Source: UBA3103 sp002365855 (GTDB taxonomy: Bacteria > Bacillota > Desulfotomaculia > Desulfotomaculales > Pelotomaculaceae). From it: DNA of 64,000 nucleotides. Location: contig DAOURR010000003.1 in NCBI GenBank assembly GCA_030627625.1, forward strand, positions 38,669 to 102,668, read 5' to 3'. A model generated the notes under the pieces. It did no database searches, was not told the origin of the DNA, and saw only the letters and a program-made list of their open reading frames with translations. The translations under genes were made by a program, and so were the position numbers. Shown here piece by piece: positions 16,909-24,920 of this stretch; position 1 is the stretch's first letter; each line of letters begins with the position of its first letter.

Positions 16909-17253
16909 TTACCCGGAAGCAGACTGATCAGCTGCAGGTTCCCGGCCCTTTCTCAAAAACGCCATGCAGTAAAGGCACTCCCCCGACCTCTTGTGCCCAA
17001 AGCTAAGGTTGCAGATGTGAAAATTTTGATCATAAAGTTCCAGCAGGTTAAAAAAGCTATATGACGAGACGCTTGTTTCCACACCGGTTGAATTACATGA
17101 AAAACCCTCACGATGAACGGCAGCCAACTCTCTCCTGAGCCGGCTGTTTTCATCCTCCATCTCCCTTACCTTGTTTTTTAATTCCTGCATTTCCGCAAGA
17201 AGCGCATGCAGCTTTGCTTCCATATTTCTTGCCAGTTTAAAATTTGACTGCAC
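16909..17253 (-). CDS. yabA: Replication initiation control protein YabA
   Basis: 114 aa. An N-terminal coiled coil (about 8-45, EAKLHALLAEMQELKNKVRE with leucines at heptad spacing) is joined to a C-terminal zinc-binding domain, HICNLSFGHKRSGECLYCMAFL, with His/Cys and CxxC ligands. YabA tethers DnaA to DnaN and limits reinitiation. GTG start with AAGGAG 9 bases upstream; the start lies right after the ricT stop, suggesting translational coupling. Family position and synteny (ricT-yabA-rsmI) agree. Confidence 0.92.
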   Translation of the reverse strand: MQSNFKLARNMEAKLHALLAEMQELKNKVREMEDENSRLRRELAAVHREGFSCNSTGVETSVSSYSFFNLLELYDQNFHICNLSFGHKRSGECLYCMAFLRKGREPAADQSASG

Positions 17254-18123
17254 CTAAATTCTCTCCTTGCCGGACTGCTCCGGGCACTCCTTTTTATTCC
17301 TGCAGGCTTTTGACTGCCCTTCTTGAAGCGTTATTTCCTCGCATCGGTATTCCTTTATAATCTTGCTTTCCTTTAATTCCACACTCAGGCTGTTTTTCAA
17401 AATATTAATTCCGACAGCCCGGCCTTCTCCATCAGGCGTGATCACCAAGCTGCCAAGTTCTGGGAAACTCTCCCTGGCGTGCTCGTACGCCTCGTTTTCG
17501 TACTTCAAACAGCACATCAACCTGCCGCAAATACCGGATATTTTTGTGGGATTCAGGGACAAGTTCTGATCCTTGGCCATGCGGATAGAAACCGAAGCAA
17601 AATCTGAAAGCCAGGAAGAACAGCATAATTCCCTACCGCAGCAGCCCAGCCCTCCAATCATTTTAGCCTCATCCCTGACTCCGATCTGGCGGAGCTCGAT
17701 TCGCGTCTTAAAAACCGAGGCCAGGTCTTTTACCAATTCCCTGAAGTCAATCCGGCCATCCGCGGTGAAATAGAAAATAATTTTATTCCCATCAAAAGTC
17801 TGCTCCACACCAACAAGTTTCATGGGCAGGTTATGGAGGGCTATTTTCTCCAGACCCACCTTGAAAGCTTTGTTCTCCTTCTCCCGGTTGGACACAAGCT
17901 GCTGGCAATCCTGGCTGATGGCCTTGCGCATAACCTTTTTCAGAGGCGAGACTACATCCTCTTCTTCTATTTTTAAAGGCCCGGCAACCACCTGGCCATA
18001 TTCGACCCCCCTGGCAGTTTCAACAATTACCCCGTCACCCTCCGCAAGAAGGTGCTCACCCGGGTCGAAGTAATAAATTTTGCAGGCCTTTTTAAAGCGC
18101 ACTCCTACTACTGTGACTCCCAT
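17254..18123 (-). CDS. ricT: RicT / YaaT (PSP1 domain) regulatory Fe-S complex subunit
   Basis: 289 aa. The PSP1 domain (about 45-130, VIVETARGVEYGQVV) is followed by the Cys motif GGLGCCGRELCCSSWL and GICGRLMCCLKYE. In Bacillus RicT, with RicA and RicF, forms an Fe-S complex that promotes Spo0A phosphorelay signalling, RNA maturation by RNase Y and competence. ATG with GGAGGG upstream. It is translated after holB (15-base gap), consistent with the conserved holB-yaaT pair. The C-terminal tail (SKACRNKKECPEQSGKERI) adds two cysteines of unknown use. Confidence 0.96.
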   Translation of the reverse strand: MGVTVVGVRFKKACKIYYFDPGEHLLAEGDGVIVETARGVEYGQVVAGPLKIEEEDVVSPLKKVMRKAISQDCQQLVSNREKENKAFKVGLEKIALHNLPMKLVGVEQTFDGNKIIFYFTADGRIDFRELVKDLASVFKTRIELRQIGVRDEAKMIGGLGCCGRELCCSSWLSDFASVSIRMAKDQNLSLNPTKISGICGRLMCCLKYENEAYEHARESFPELGSLVITPDGEGRAVGINILKNSLSVELKESKIIKEYRCEEITLQEGQSKACRNKKECPEQSGKERI

Positions 18124-18138
18124 TTATATTAATCCCTC

Positions 18139-19152
18139 CTAGTATGCCGTCGACTGCCCCGGTCCAGCGGGGCCTCCGGACAGATATAAAAACAGCGCCT
18201 CGAGGGCCAGCCTGGTATTGGCGCTGGCTTCGATTTTATTTTTGGTTGCTTCTATATTCTCTATTATTTCCACAAGGCGGGAGGTTTCAAAGCATTCCGC
18301 ATCCCTTTCCAGATTTGCTGCGCGGTCCTGGTTATATAAAAACCCGTTTGACCCTGCTTCCCTGGACACCAGCAGGTCACGGTACCAGCAGGTAAGCATC
18401 TCCAGCATGAAGCGGGCCTTTTCCCTGCTCTCAGCACATTTTTCAGCCATTTCCAGGGCCCGGCATGGTCCTGCTTCAGCCAGTTCCTTGATCAGCGCAT
18501 AAGCCGCTCCGCGTTCATCTTGAAACGAACCGGCCGAATATAACAGGGCCCTGCCCATGCTCCCGCCCGATAGCGCCGCTGATAATAGCGCGTCTTCCGC
18601 CTTCAGGCCATGAAGCGAAACAAGGCCGTGGGCAAGTTCGGAAACAGGTACGGCATGGAATGAAACCTGCTGGCAGCGGGAGAGAATGGTCGGCAGCAGG
18701 GCCTGGGGACGCGAAGAAACCAAAATAAAAATTGTATTCCCAGAGGGTTCCTCCAGTGTTTTCAACAGACAGTTGGCCGCTTGTTCGGTCATCGTCTCCG
18801 CCTGGCAGATTATAAATATCTGCCGGTTTCCCTGATAGGGCAGATATGCGGTTTTTCGCTGAACAGACCTTATTTGTTCAATTTTTATCGAAGCTCCGGC
18901 AGGCTGGACCCACTGCAGATCAGGGTGATTCCGGTTTTCTGCCTGCCTGCACTCACGGCATTCGCCGCAGGCGTCACCGCTGCCCGGCCGGGAACAAAGC
19001 AGCGCTCTGGCAAAAGCAAAGGCAGCTGTTTCCTTGCCCACTCCCTCAGGCCCGGAAAATAAATAGGCATGAGAAACCCGCCCGTAGGCAATGGCATTCA
19101 ACAGGATATTAATAACCTGCCTGTGGCCTACTATTTCTCTCAGGAACAGCAT
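18139..19152 (-). CDS. holB: DNA polymerase III delta-prime subunit HolB
   Basis: 337 aa AAA+ clamp-loader subunit. VSHAYLFSGPEGVGKETAAF is the P-loop region, CGECRECRQAENRNHPD the zinc-binding region, LLKTLEEPSGNTIFIL the Walker B/sensor region, and ILSRCQQ the SRC motif. It loads the beta sliding clamp with DnaX and HolA. It starts with ATG inside the end of tmk (13-base overlap), so the two genes are translationally coupled. The yaaQ and yaaR genes found between tmk and holB in Bacillus are absent. Confidence 0.95.
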   Translation of the reverse strand: MLFLREIVGHRQVINILLNAIAYGRVSHAYLFSGPEGVGKETAAFAFARALLCSRPGSGDACGECRECRQAENRNHPDLQWVQPAGASIKIEQIRSVQRKTAYLPYQGNRQIFIICQAETMTEQAANCLLKTLEEPSGNTIFILVSSRPQALLPTILSRCQQVSFHAVPVSELAHGLVSLHGLKAEDALLSAALSGGSMGRALLYSAGSFQDERGAAYALIKELAEAGPCRALEMAEKCAESREKARFMLEMLTCWYRDLLVSREAGSNGFLYNQDRAANLERDAECFETSRLVEIIENIEATKNKIEASANTRLALEALFLYLSGGPAGPGQSTAY

Positions 19153-19775
19153 TCCAGAACTCCTTCGACTGCTTTGAGAATATCAAGGTGCACCTGTTCA
19201 ATGGACCTGTTGGCGTCGATAACCCTGTAGCGGCCAGGATCCCGGGCTGCGATGTCCAGGTAGCCGGACCGGACCTTCAGGTGGAATTCCCGCGCCTCCC
19301 GCTCAATCCTGTCAGTCCCGCGGCCGGAACGGCAGATCCTGTCCTTTCCGGTCTCACAACAAAAATCAAGCAGCAGGACCAGATCTGGAATAAGGCCCAT
19401 GGTGGCCGGTTCGTTCACCTGTTTCAGCAGGTGAATTTCCATATCCCGCCCATATCCCTGGTAGGCCAGGGTGGAATCAATATAGCGGTCGCACAGCACA
19501 AGATTGCCCGCAGCCAGGGCCGGTAAAATAACCTCTGAGACCAGCTGAGCCCTGGCTGCGGCATACAGCAAAGCCTCAGCCCAGGGGACCAGTCTGCCGT
19601 ACTCCGGATTCAGCAGGAGATCCCGGATCGATTCACCCAGCTTGGTGCCGCCGGGCTCCCTGGTGTAAAATACCCTGCGCCCCCGGTTTTTCAGGTATTC
19701 TCCCAAAAGGTTTAGCTGGGTTGTCTTTCCGGACCCGTCAATACCCTCAAAAACAATTAACTTGCCCTTACTCAA
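19140..19775 (-). CDS. tmk: Thymidylate kinase
   Basis: 211 aa. The P-loop FEGIDGSGKTTQLNLLGEYL, the TREPGGT motif (residues of the dTMP site), DRYIDSTLAYQG, and the lid region SGRGTDRIEREAREFHLKV are all present. It phosphorylates dTMP to dTDP. TTG start with GGAG 8 bases upstream. It follows the decarboxylase gene by 32 bases, as yaaO-tmk do in Bacillus, and overlaps holB. Confidence 0.97.
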   Translation of the reverse strand: MSKGKLIVFEGIDGSGKTTQLNLLGEYLKNRGRRVFYTREPGGTKLGESIRDLLLNPEYGRLVPWAEALLYAAARAQLVSEVILPALAAGNLVLCDRYIDSTLAYQGYGRDMEIHLLKQVNEPATMGLIPDLVLLLDFCCETGKDRICRSGRGTDRIEREAREFHLKVRSGYLDIAARDPGRYRVIDANRSIEQVHLDILKAVEGVLECCS

Positions 19776-19807
19776 TTAGGTGACTCCAATTCATTGTGGT
19801 TATAATG

Positions 19808-21256
19808 CTATTCTATCACAACTTTAATAGTTTTTAATGTCCGATCGTACGGACCCTGACAGGGCAGTCCCATATCGCTGATCAACGTCAGGTATTCCAG
19901 TATATCGGGCGTTATTTCTTCACCAGGGCCCAGTACAGGTATCCCCGGCGGGTAGACCGCTACAGTCTCCGCGCTGACCATGCCGCCCGCTTCAGCAAGA
20001 GGTATTCCCCGTGAAGGCAAAAACCAGGCTTCGCGGGGCTTCATTACTTTTTTGTAACAGCCGGGGGCGCCGGGCAGAGGAGTCTTAGCAGGCTGCCTTT
20101 CTCGTGCCGCGATATCTTCCATCGCGCTTGCCAGCGACTCACAATCGCGAAAGGTTGTGCCGATGGAAAGAACCGCCACGATGTTGGCAGCGTCGGCCAT
20201 TTCTACGAAAACATTATACCTCCGGGCCAAAAGCTTTTCCACCTGGTACCCTGTCAGGCCCAAGCTTTGAACGGATATAACCAGCTTGGCCGGATCGATA
20301 CCGAGTGAACTATCCCGCAAGTGAGCCTGGCTTAAAATGGATAAACCCCTGACCTGCGACAGCCGCTTGCGCAGCCACCGCGCAAGTTCCAGCGTTCTCT
20401 CCAGTAGCTGTTCCCCCCGGAGAGCCATCTGGCGCCTGGCCAGGTCCAGTGAACCCATCAGGATGTAAGACGGGCTTGTGGTCTGCAGAAGCTGCAAAGC
20501 GACCGCAACCCTTTCACCGTCATCCACCCCGTGTTTTAAGTGCAGCATGGAACTCTGTCCCAGTGACCCCCCCAGTTTGTGTGTGCTTTGTACAGATGCG
20601 TCAGCGCCGGCGGACATAGCGTCTTGGGGCAGGTCCCGGTGAAAACGCAGGTGCGCGCCGTGGGCTTCATCTGCAAGCAGCAGCCTGCCCGCCTCATGGA
20701 CCATATGGACCTGACCGGGCAGGTCTCCTGCCACCCCGTAATAGTTTGGCCGGACGACAATTACCGCGGCCGCGCCAGGCCGTTCTTCCAGCGCCAGGAG
20801 AATCTTTGCAGGCGGCACGCCGCAGTCTGCCCCGAACTCCGGAATGACCTCGGGCATTACATAATACGGGTCAGCTCCCGACACTATGAGGCCCCCTAAC
20901 ACCGAACGGTGTGCGTTACGAGGCACGATCACTTCCCCCTGCCCCGCGTACGCGGCAAGCAGCGCCTGGATTCCCACAGTAGTGCCGTTGACTAAAAAGA
21001 AACTCCTGCCCGCCCCATATAATTCTGCGGCCAGTTCCTGAGCAAGGGCTATTGGGCCCCCTGGATTATGCAGGTCATCAAGGCCAGGTAATTCTGTCAT
21101 GTCCAAGGAAAACAGAGCCTGTCCGCCAAGCGCGGCCAATTCTTCAGGTAGTCCCTGTCCCCGGCAGTGCCCCGGTATGTGAAAACCGGCGGGGGATCCG
21201 GATGCATGCTCCAAAAGAGCCTCGAAGAGTGGTGCGCTGCACTGCTTTTCAAACAA
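19808..21256 (-). CDS. Orn/Lys/Arg decarboxylase-family PLP enzyme (YaaO-like)
   Basis: 482 aa fold-type I PLP enzyme. AGFHIPGHCRGQG and SLDMTELPGLDDLHNP near the N-terminus are typical of this group; VNGTTVGIQALL and LLADEAHGAHLRFH precede SVQSTHKLGGSLGQSS, where the Lys (about 223) forms the Schiff base with PLP. The C-terminal domain ends in GIPVLGPGEEITPDILEYL. Family members decarboxylate arginine, lysine or ornithine; the substrate cannot be read here. The TTG start has GGAGG upstream. Its place between gin and tmk matches yaaO of Bacillus. Confidence 0.93.
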   Translation of the reverse strand: MFEKQCSAPLFEALLEHASGSPAGFHIPGHCRGQGLPEELAALGGQALFSLDMTELPGLDDLHNPGGPIALAQELAAELYGAGRSFFLVNGTTVGIQALLAAYAGQGEVIVPRNAHRSVLGGLIVSGADPYYVMPEVIPEFGADCGVPPAKILLALEERPGAAAVIVVRPNYYGVAGDLPGQVHMVHEAGRLLLADEAHGAHLRFHRDLPQDAMSAGADASVQSTHKLGGSLGQSSMLHLKHGVDDGERVAVALQLLQTTSPSYILMGSLDLARRQMALRGEQLLERTLELARWLRKRLSQVRGLSILSQAHLRDSSLGIDPAKLVISVQSLGLTGYQVEKLLARRYNVFVEMADAANIVAVLSIGTTFRDCESLASAMEDIAARERQPAKTPLPGAPGCYKKVMKPREAWFLPSRGIPLAEAGGMVSAETVAVYPPGIPVLGPGEEITPDILEYLTLISDMGLPCQGPYDRTLKTIKVVIE

Positions 21257-21439
21257 AAAAATAAACCTCCGAAATACTAATTATTTTCAAGAGATGCAAG
21301 TTTTACCTAACACGTTATTTTATCATAAATATCAAGGCGTTACCAAGGCTATCCTTTTATTTTGCCATCAGTTTGTTCTTATAGATACCCTGTTCACGGC
21401 TACAATAACAAAACAGAATATTAAAAAGGAGTGATTACT

Positions 21440-21703
21440 GTGACCGGTGACCGGAAGGTGGAGGAAAAAAAACTTTGCAAGAAATACCGCACCAATGTGG
21501 GCAGGCTGATCAGGGCATGGAAGCAGGGCCTTTCGGATCAAGAAATAAATTTAAAAACCGGGATCAAGATGTCCACGCTCTACCTGATCAAACAAGACAT
21601 TGAGCTTACTCACAGAAAAGAGCGACTGGAGAGAAGAAAACAGAAATTATTGCGGTGTCATTCGTTTGACCTGGACCAGATTTTCTTCAACCCAAACATA
21701 TAG
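21440..21703 (+). CDS. Small putative HTH protein overlapping gin
   Basis: 87 aa, rich in Lys/Arg. The segment GLSDQEINLKTGIKMSTLYLIKQDI has the length and hydrophobic spacing of a helix-turn-helix, followed by a basic helix (HRKERLERRKQKLL). The GTG at 21440 has AAAAAGGAG 8 bases upstream, good evidence for translation; a GTG at 21431 is within that ribosome binding site. Its last 46 bases overlap the end of the convergent gin gene. Family not recognised; DNA binding is inferred only from the helix pattern. Confidence 0.55.
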   Translation: MTGDRKVEEKKLCKKYRTNVGRLIRAWKQGLSDQEINLKTGIKMSTLYLIKQDIELTHRKERLERRKQKLLRCHSFDLDQIFFNPNI

Positions 21704-21849
21704 GTTTCATAATCAGGGTCTTTTCTCGACAGTAAAATAATTTTGTTTTCACAATCCTGGCAGATATAATGGCCCCTTACTGAAAGACCCTGATTGCAGT
21801 CCATACGTAAACACTGACACAGGATACATGCCGGAGATTCTACAGCCAC
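21658..21849 (-). CDS. gin: Sigma-G inhibitor Gin (CsfB)
   Basis: 63 aa. It has two CxxC motifs, CILC and CQDC, spaced by a short region with GHYICQDCENKIILLSRKDP, the pattern of the Gin/CsfB zinc-binding protein that blocks sigma-G (and sigma-E) activity at the wrong stage of sporulation. GTG start with AAGGTGG upstream. Bacillus csfB is near xpaC-yaaN-yaaO-tmk; here gin is 401 bases beyond the yaaO-like gene. It is short and thus easily missed, and the 3' end overlaps the plus-strand HTH gene. Confidence 0.85.
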   Translation of the reverse strand: MAVESPACILCQCLRMDCNQGLSVRGHYICQDCENKIILLSRKDPDYETYMFGLKKIWSRSNE

Positions 21850-21973
21850 TTACTTTCACCACCTTAAAGTCTCAGCCCCGCAGGGCAAGATAGGGTTGTA
21901 ATTTAGAATATGAACAGAAAGGGTGTTTGGTGAGAACATTATCAACAACATACCGAACAATTGTGAGGTCATG

Positions 21974-22228
21974 TTAATGTTCTTTTGTTTTCTTTTTGTC
22001 GAGCCTTAAGGCACAGTCAGGGCAGATGTTCTGACAGATTCCGCAGGCGATGCACCTGTTGTCTGCTTTCACCGAGGGCGTACCGTAAGCCCCCAGGACA
22101 TCGCTCCAGTCAATACAGTCCACGGGACATTTTTCTATACAAAGGCCGCAGCCCTTGCATAAATCCGGGAATACCGTCCAGTATCCCTTTTCCAGATCCA
22201 TGGTCCTGCCTACGAATTCAAGTGTCAT
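21974..22228 (-). CDS. 2-oxoacid:ferredoxin oxidoreductase, ferredoxin-like delta subunit
   Basis: 84 aa with two 4Fe-4S motifs: CKGCGLCIEKCPVDC (about 24-38) and CIACGICQNICPDC (about 58-71). It would carry electrons from the TPP centre to external ferredoxin. ATG preceded by GGAGG with 6-base spacing. It is the last gene of the operon alpha-beta-gamma-delta (24804 down to 21974) and its start overlaps the gamma stop by 4 bases, showing translational coupling. The complete set is typical of KorABCD/VorABCD enzymes of anaerobes. Confidence 0.92.
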   Translation of the reverse strand: MTLEFVGRTMDLEKGYWTVFPDLCKGCGLCIEKCPVDCIDWSDVLGAYGTPSVKADNRCIACGICQNICPDCALRLDKKKTKEH

Positions 22229-22899
22229 GATTGGCCTCCTGTTAAAGAGTGGGATGAGACATGAGATTCGGCTGCCCGCGCTTTTCCACCGGCGCCATCA
22301 GAATCTGCATTTACCCGGGTGGCTACGCCTGGTTCCGGACTGGTCCGCACCAGCCCCACTCCCCGCTCTAACGCTGCAAAATTTAAGTCTCTGAGCGACG
22401 GCTCTTTGGCAAACTTGTATCCCAGCTTCTTTTCAACAGCCGCCCTGGCCTGTTTCAAGGTTATAGCATCCGTAGCGCCAATAATTGCGCCCAAGATCAC
22501 AATATTGAAGACCCGGGGGTGAAACTCTTTTTTTGCCACTTCGATAGCCGGAATACCCAGCAATCTGCCTGCGTTTTCAGGCAGTTCCCCCTCGGCGCCC
22601 TGCATCCCGCTGTCATAAATATAGGTTGTTTCCGGCCCGACGTACTGCCGGGTGCGATAGACGGCCCGGTCGCTTAAAGCCACAACTACGTCTCCGGTCT
22701 GAAACTTGGGTGACCCTATCGGATCGTCGCTGATCTGTACAAAAGCCAGGGAAACCCCGCCTCTCTGTTCAACCCCGAAATTTGGTATGTACAGGGCCTG
22801 CCTTCCTTCTTCGTTAGCCGCCTCTGCCAGGATTTCAGCCACGGACTGGACACCCTGGCCCCCTTCTCCGGCCAGCATAATTTTTATGGCCTTACTCAT
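22225..22899 (-). CDS. 2-oxoacid:ferredoxin oxidoreductase, gamma subunit
   Basis: 224 aa. AIKIMLAGEGGQGVQSVAEI at the start and NFGVEQRGGVSLAFVQISDDPIGSP are the Pyr_redox_C/gamma-domain signatures. The C-terminal region from about 180 (EPGVATRVNADSDGAGGK) is an unusual Gly/Ala/Ser-rich extension. The open frame continues 156 bases upstream, but ATG 22899 has GGGGGAGG before it and the family starts there; it overlaps the beta stop by 8 bases. The subunit contributes to CoA-thioester formation and complex assembly. Confidence 0.93.
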   Translation of the reverse strand: MSKAIKIMLAGEGGQGVQSVAEILAEAANEEGRQALYIPNFGVEQRGGVSLAFVQISDDPIGSPKFQTGDVVVALSDRAVYRTRQYVGPETTYIYDSGMQGAEGELPENAGRLLGIPAIEVAKKEFHPRVFNIVILGAIIGATDAITLKQARAAVEKKLGYKFAKEPSLRDLNFAALERGVGLVRTSPEPGVATRVNADSDGAGGKARAAESHVSSHSLTGGQS

Positions 22900-23659
22900 C
22901 AGCCCTGACCTCCCCCTGCCCGGAACCAGGCGTTTTAAACTCTCCCGTCTTGAAGTGGCCGTGCATCTCCTTATCAATGAAGCTCCAGGTCTCAGACGCA
23001 TTGGTCCGCCAGTTGGTTGGGCAGGCGGATAGGGCTTCGACAAAGGAAAAACCATTTCCTTCTATCTGATTGACCAAAGCTTTTTTAAGGTAGCCGGTCA
23101 ACTGCCTCATATTAGAAATGCTGCCCCTGGCCACATAGGCGCCCTCCCTGGCAATAGCAGAAACCATCTCTGGGCCCTGAAAGGGAAATCCGGTTACTTC
23201 CGGATCCCGCCCGTAAGGGGTGGTTTCAGTTTTCTGGCCTGGTAGTGTAGTCGGAGCCATCTGGCCGCCGGTCATAGCATACTGGGTATTGTTTGCCAGG
23301 ACAACGGTGATTTTTTCATTGCGGTGAACCGAGCTTACCAGGTGCTGAACTCCGATGGAGTAGCCTCCTCCGTCACCCATATAGGCGATACAGATCAGCT
23401 CCGGCCTTGCCCTTTTGATGCCGGTCATTACAGGTGTAGTACGGCCATGGTGGGTCTGAACGGTATCGAGGTTGAAAAAATCCCAGGACAGCAGTGAACA
23501 GCCTATATCGCAACCATAAACAACCCTGTCCTCAATCCCCAGCTCATCGACAGCCTGTCCCAGGCATTTCAGAATCAGACCATGCCCGCACCCGGGGCAG
23601 AATTTGTGAGGTTTGGTATCAACCCGCCAGGACCTGGGCATAGCAGGCTGTAGCTGCAT
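22892..23659 (-). CDS. 2-oxoacid:ferredoxin oxidoreductase, TPP-binding beta subunit
   Basis: 255 aa. FCPGCGHGLILKCLGQAV at the N-terminus and YMGDGGGYSIGVQHLVSSV with VVLANNTQYAMTGGQMAPTT form the TPP and metal binding site (GDG...NN motif). The enzyme oxidatively decarboxylates a 2-oxoacid to an acyl-CoA with reduction of ferredoxin. Substrate (2-oxoglutarate or a branched-chain oxoacid) cannot be decided. ATG with AAAGGAGGG upstream. It follows alpha by 44 bases and overlaps gamma. Confidence 0.95.
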   Translation of the reverse strand: MQLQPAMPRSWRVDTKPHKFCPGCGHGLILKCLGQAVDELGIEDRVVYGCDIGCSLLSWDFFNLDTVQTHHGRTTPVMTGIKRARPELICIAYMGDGGGYSIGVQHLVSSVHRNEKITVVLANNTQYAMTGGQMAPTTLPGQKTETTPYGRDPEVTGFPFQGPEMVSAIAREGAYVARGSISNMRQLTGYLKKALVNQIEGNGFSFVEALSACPTNWRTNASETWSFIDKEMHGHFKTGEFKTPGSGQGEVRADE

Positions 23660-23703
23660 GATAACCCTCCTTTAATATGGAAAATATAATCTTGTAATCC
23701 TAT

Positions 23704-24804
23704 CTAATGTAACGGTTTTTGTAATATCTCCCTGGCCCTGGCCTCGACTTCTCCGGAGGTGATCCCTACGCCGGGCTTGAAGAGCGTGTGAATTTCGGCA
23801 TTAGCGCCGTACACCGCTTCCGTTACCAACCTTGCCAGCTGGCCGTACGCGGACTCGACAATAAGTATTTTTTTAACTTCACCGGCAAGCGACTTGAGCT
23901 GGGGCACGGGCAGGGGACGCAGAGTGACCGGCCGGAAATAGCATACTTTTATACCTTGTTCGCGAAGGACATTGACGGCCTCCCTGACTGCTCTAAAAAC
24001 AACCCCGTGCCCCACTATTGCCAGTTCGGCGCCTTCAACGCCGGAAGATTGGAACTCGGCCAGTTCAGGGATTATTTTTTCATAATCCCTGACATCGCTC
24101 ATCAGTTTTTCAAAAAGCTCTTCTTCCAGGTTGTAAGTATTCCTGTACTGGGCCGGGGGCCGGTCCTTCCCCGGCGACCCTTTTTGACCGACAAAGGGCT
24201 CCTGTTCAACCAGTTGGATCCCCCGGGCCTCTGGATCATACAAGGTCAGGGGTTCCCGCATTTTGGCCTGGTATCCGTCTCCAAGCACAAAAGTTGGGAA
24301 GCGGTATTTCCAGGCTGTGTTAAAAGCTTTAATTGTATAATCGTAAAGCTCCTGGTGTGTGGCCGTGGAGTAGACAATCCTCAGGCCTTCACCATTGCCG
24401 CCCATGGTGGTCAGATTTACTTCCTGCTGAGAGTAAATTACGGTGGCAGTAGAAGGGCCGCCTCTCTGCTGAATAACCGCCACAACAGGCAGGCGCATCA
24501 TTTCAGCCATGGACAGAGGTTCCTGCATCAGGATATTGCCCGTGCCGGCTGTGGCTGTAAACGCCTTGCGGCCCGACATGACCCCACCTGCCGCCGCAAA
24601 GCCGGCTGAAAGCTCGTCTTCCGTCTGAAGAAAACTTTTGCCGTATTTGGGAGCAAGTCTTGTCCAGTAATGCATGATCTCGTTTTGAGGCGTGATTGGA
24701 TAACCAAACATGATCTCAGCCCTGGCTGCCAGCGCTGCCCAGGCTACCACCTCGTTGCCTGTCATGAACGCTCGTTTTTCTTCCTGGATAACTTTTTGTA
24801 ACAT
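23704..24804 (-). CDS. 2-oxoacid:ferredoxin oxidoreductase, alpha subunit
   Basis: 366 aa. EVVAWAALAARAEIMFGYPITPQNEIMHYW and LSAGFAAAGGVMSGRKAFTAT are the pyruvate/2-oxoacid-flavodoxin oxidoreductase N-terminal domain; the C-terminus (KKILIVESAYGQLARLVTEAVY) is the Rossmann-like domain II. The frame extends to 24870, but the ATG at 24804 is preceded by TGGAGG with 6-base spacing. A block of heptanucleotide repeats lies directly upstream of the ribosome binding site (24824-24920). It is the first structural gene of the four-gene operon. Confidence 0.94.
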   Translation of the reverse strand: MLQKVIQEEKRAFMTGNEVVAWAALAARAEIMFGYPITPQNEIMHYWTRLAPKYGKSFLQTEDELSAGFAAAGGVMSGRKAFTATAGTGNILMQEPLSMAEMMRLPVVAVIQQRGGPSTATVIYSQQEVNLTTMGGNGEGLRIVYSTATHQELYDYTIKAFNTAWKYRFPTFVLGDGYQAKMREPLTLYDPEARGIQLVEQEPFVGQKGSPGKDRPPAQYRNTYNLEEELFEKLMSDVRDYEKIIPELAEFQSSGVEGAELAIVGHGVVFRAVREAVNVLREQGIKVCYFRPVTLRPLPVPQLKSLAGEVKKILIVESAYGQLARLVTEAVYGANAEIHTLFKPGVGITSGEVEARAREILQKPLH

Positions 24805-24823
24805 TTTGAACCTCCAGTTCTGG

Positions 24824-24920
24824 GACGTGAGATGTGAGAAATGAGACGTGAGATTGAAAGATAGTGCCAAGGGTCAAAGACCATAAAAAATACAGATGTT
24901 CCCACGTCCCACGTCTCAAA
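24824..24920. repeat. Heptanucleotide repeat forming an inverted-repeat structure
   Basis: Units of CGTGRGA in two opposed clusters: GACGTGA, GATGTGA, GAAATGA, GACGTGA, GATTGAA at 24824-24858, and TCCCACG, TCCCACG, TCTCAAA at 24900-24920. About 40 bases separate the clusters, which are reverse complements of each other (about 15 of 19 positions match), so the intercistronic RNA could fold into a hairpin. It lies between the P-loop gene and the alpha subunit start. Confidence 0.8.
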
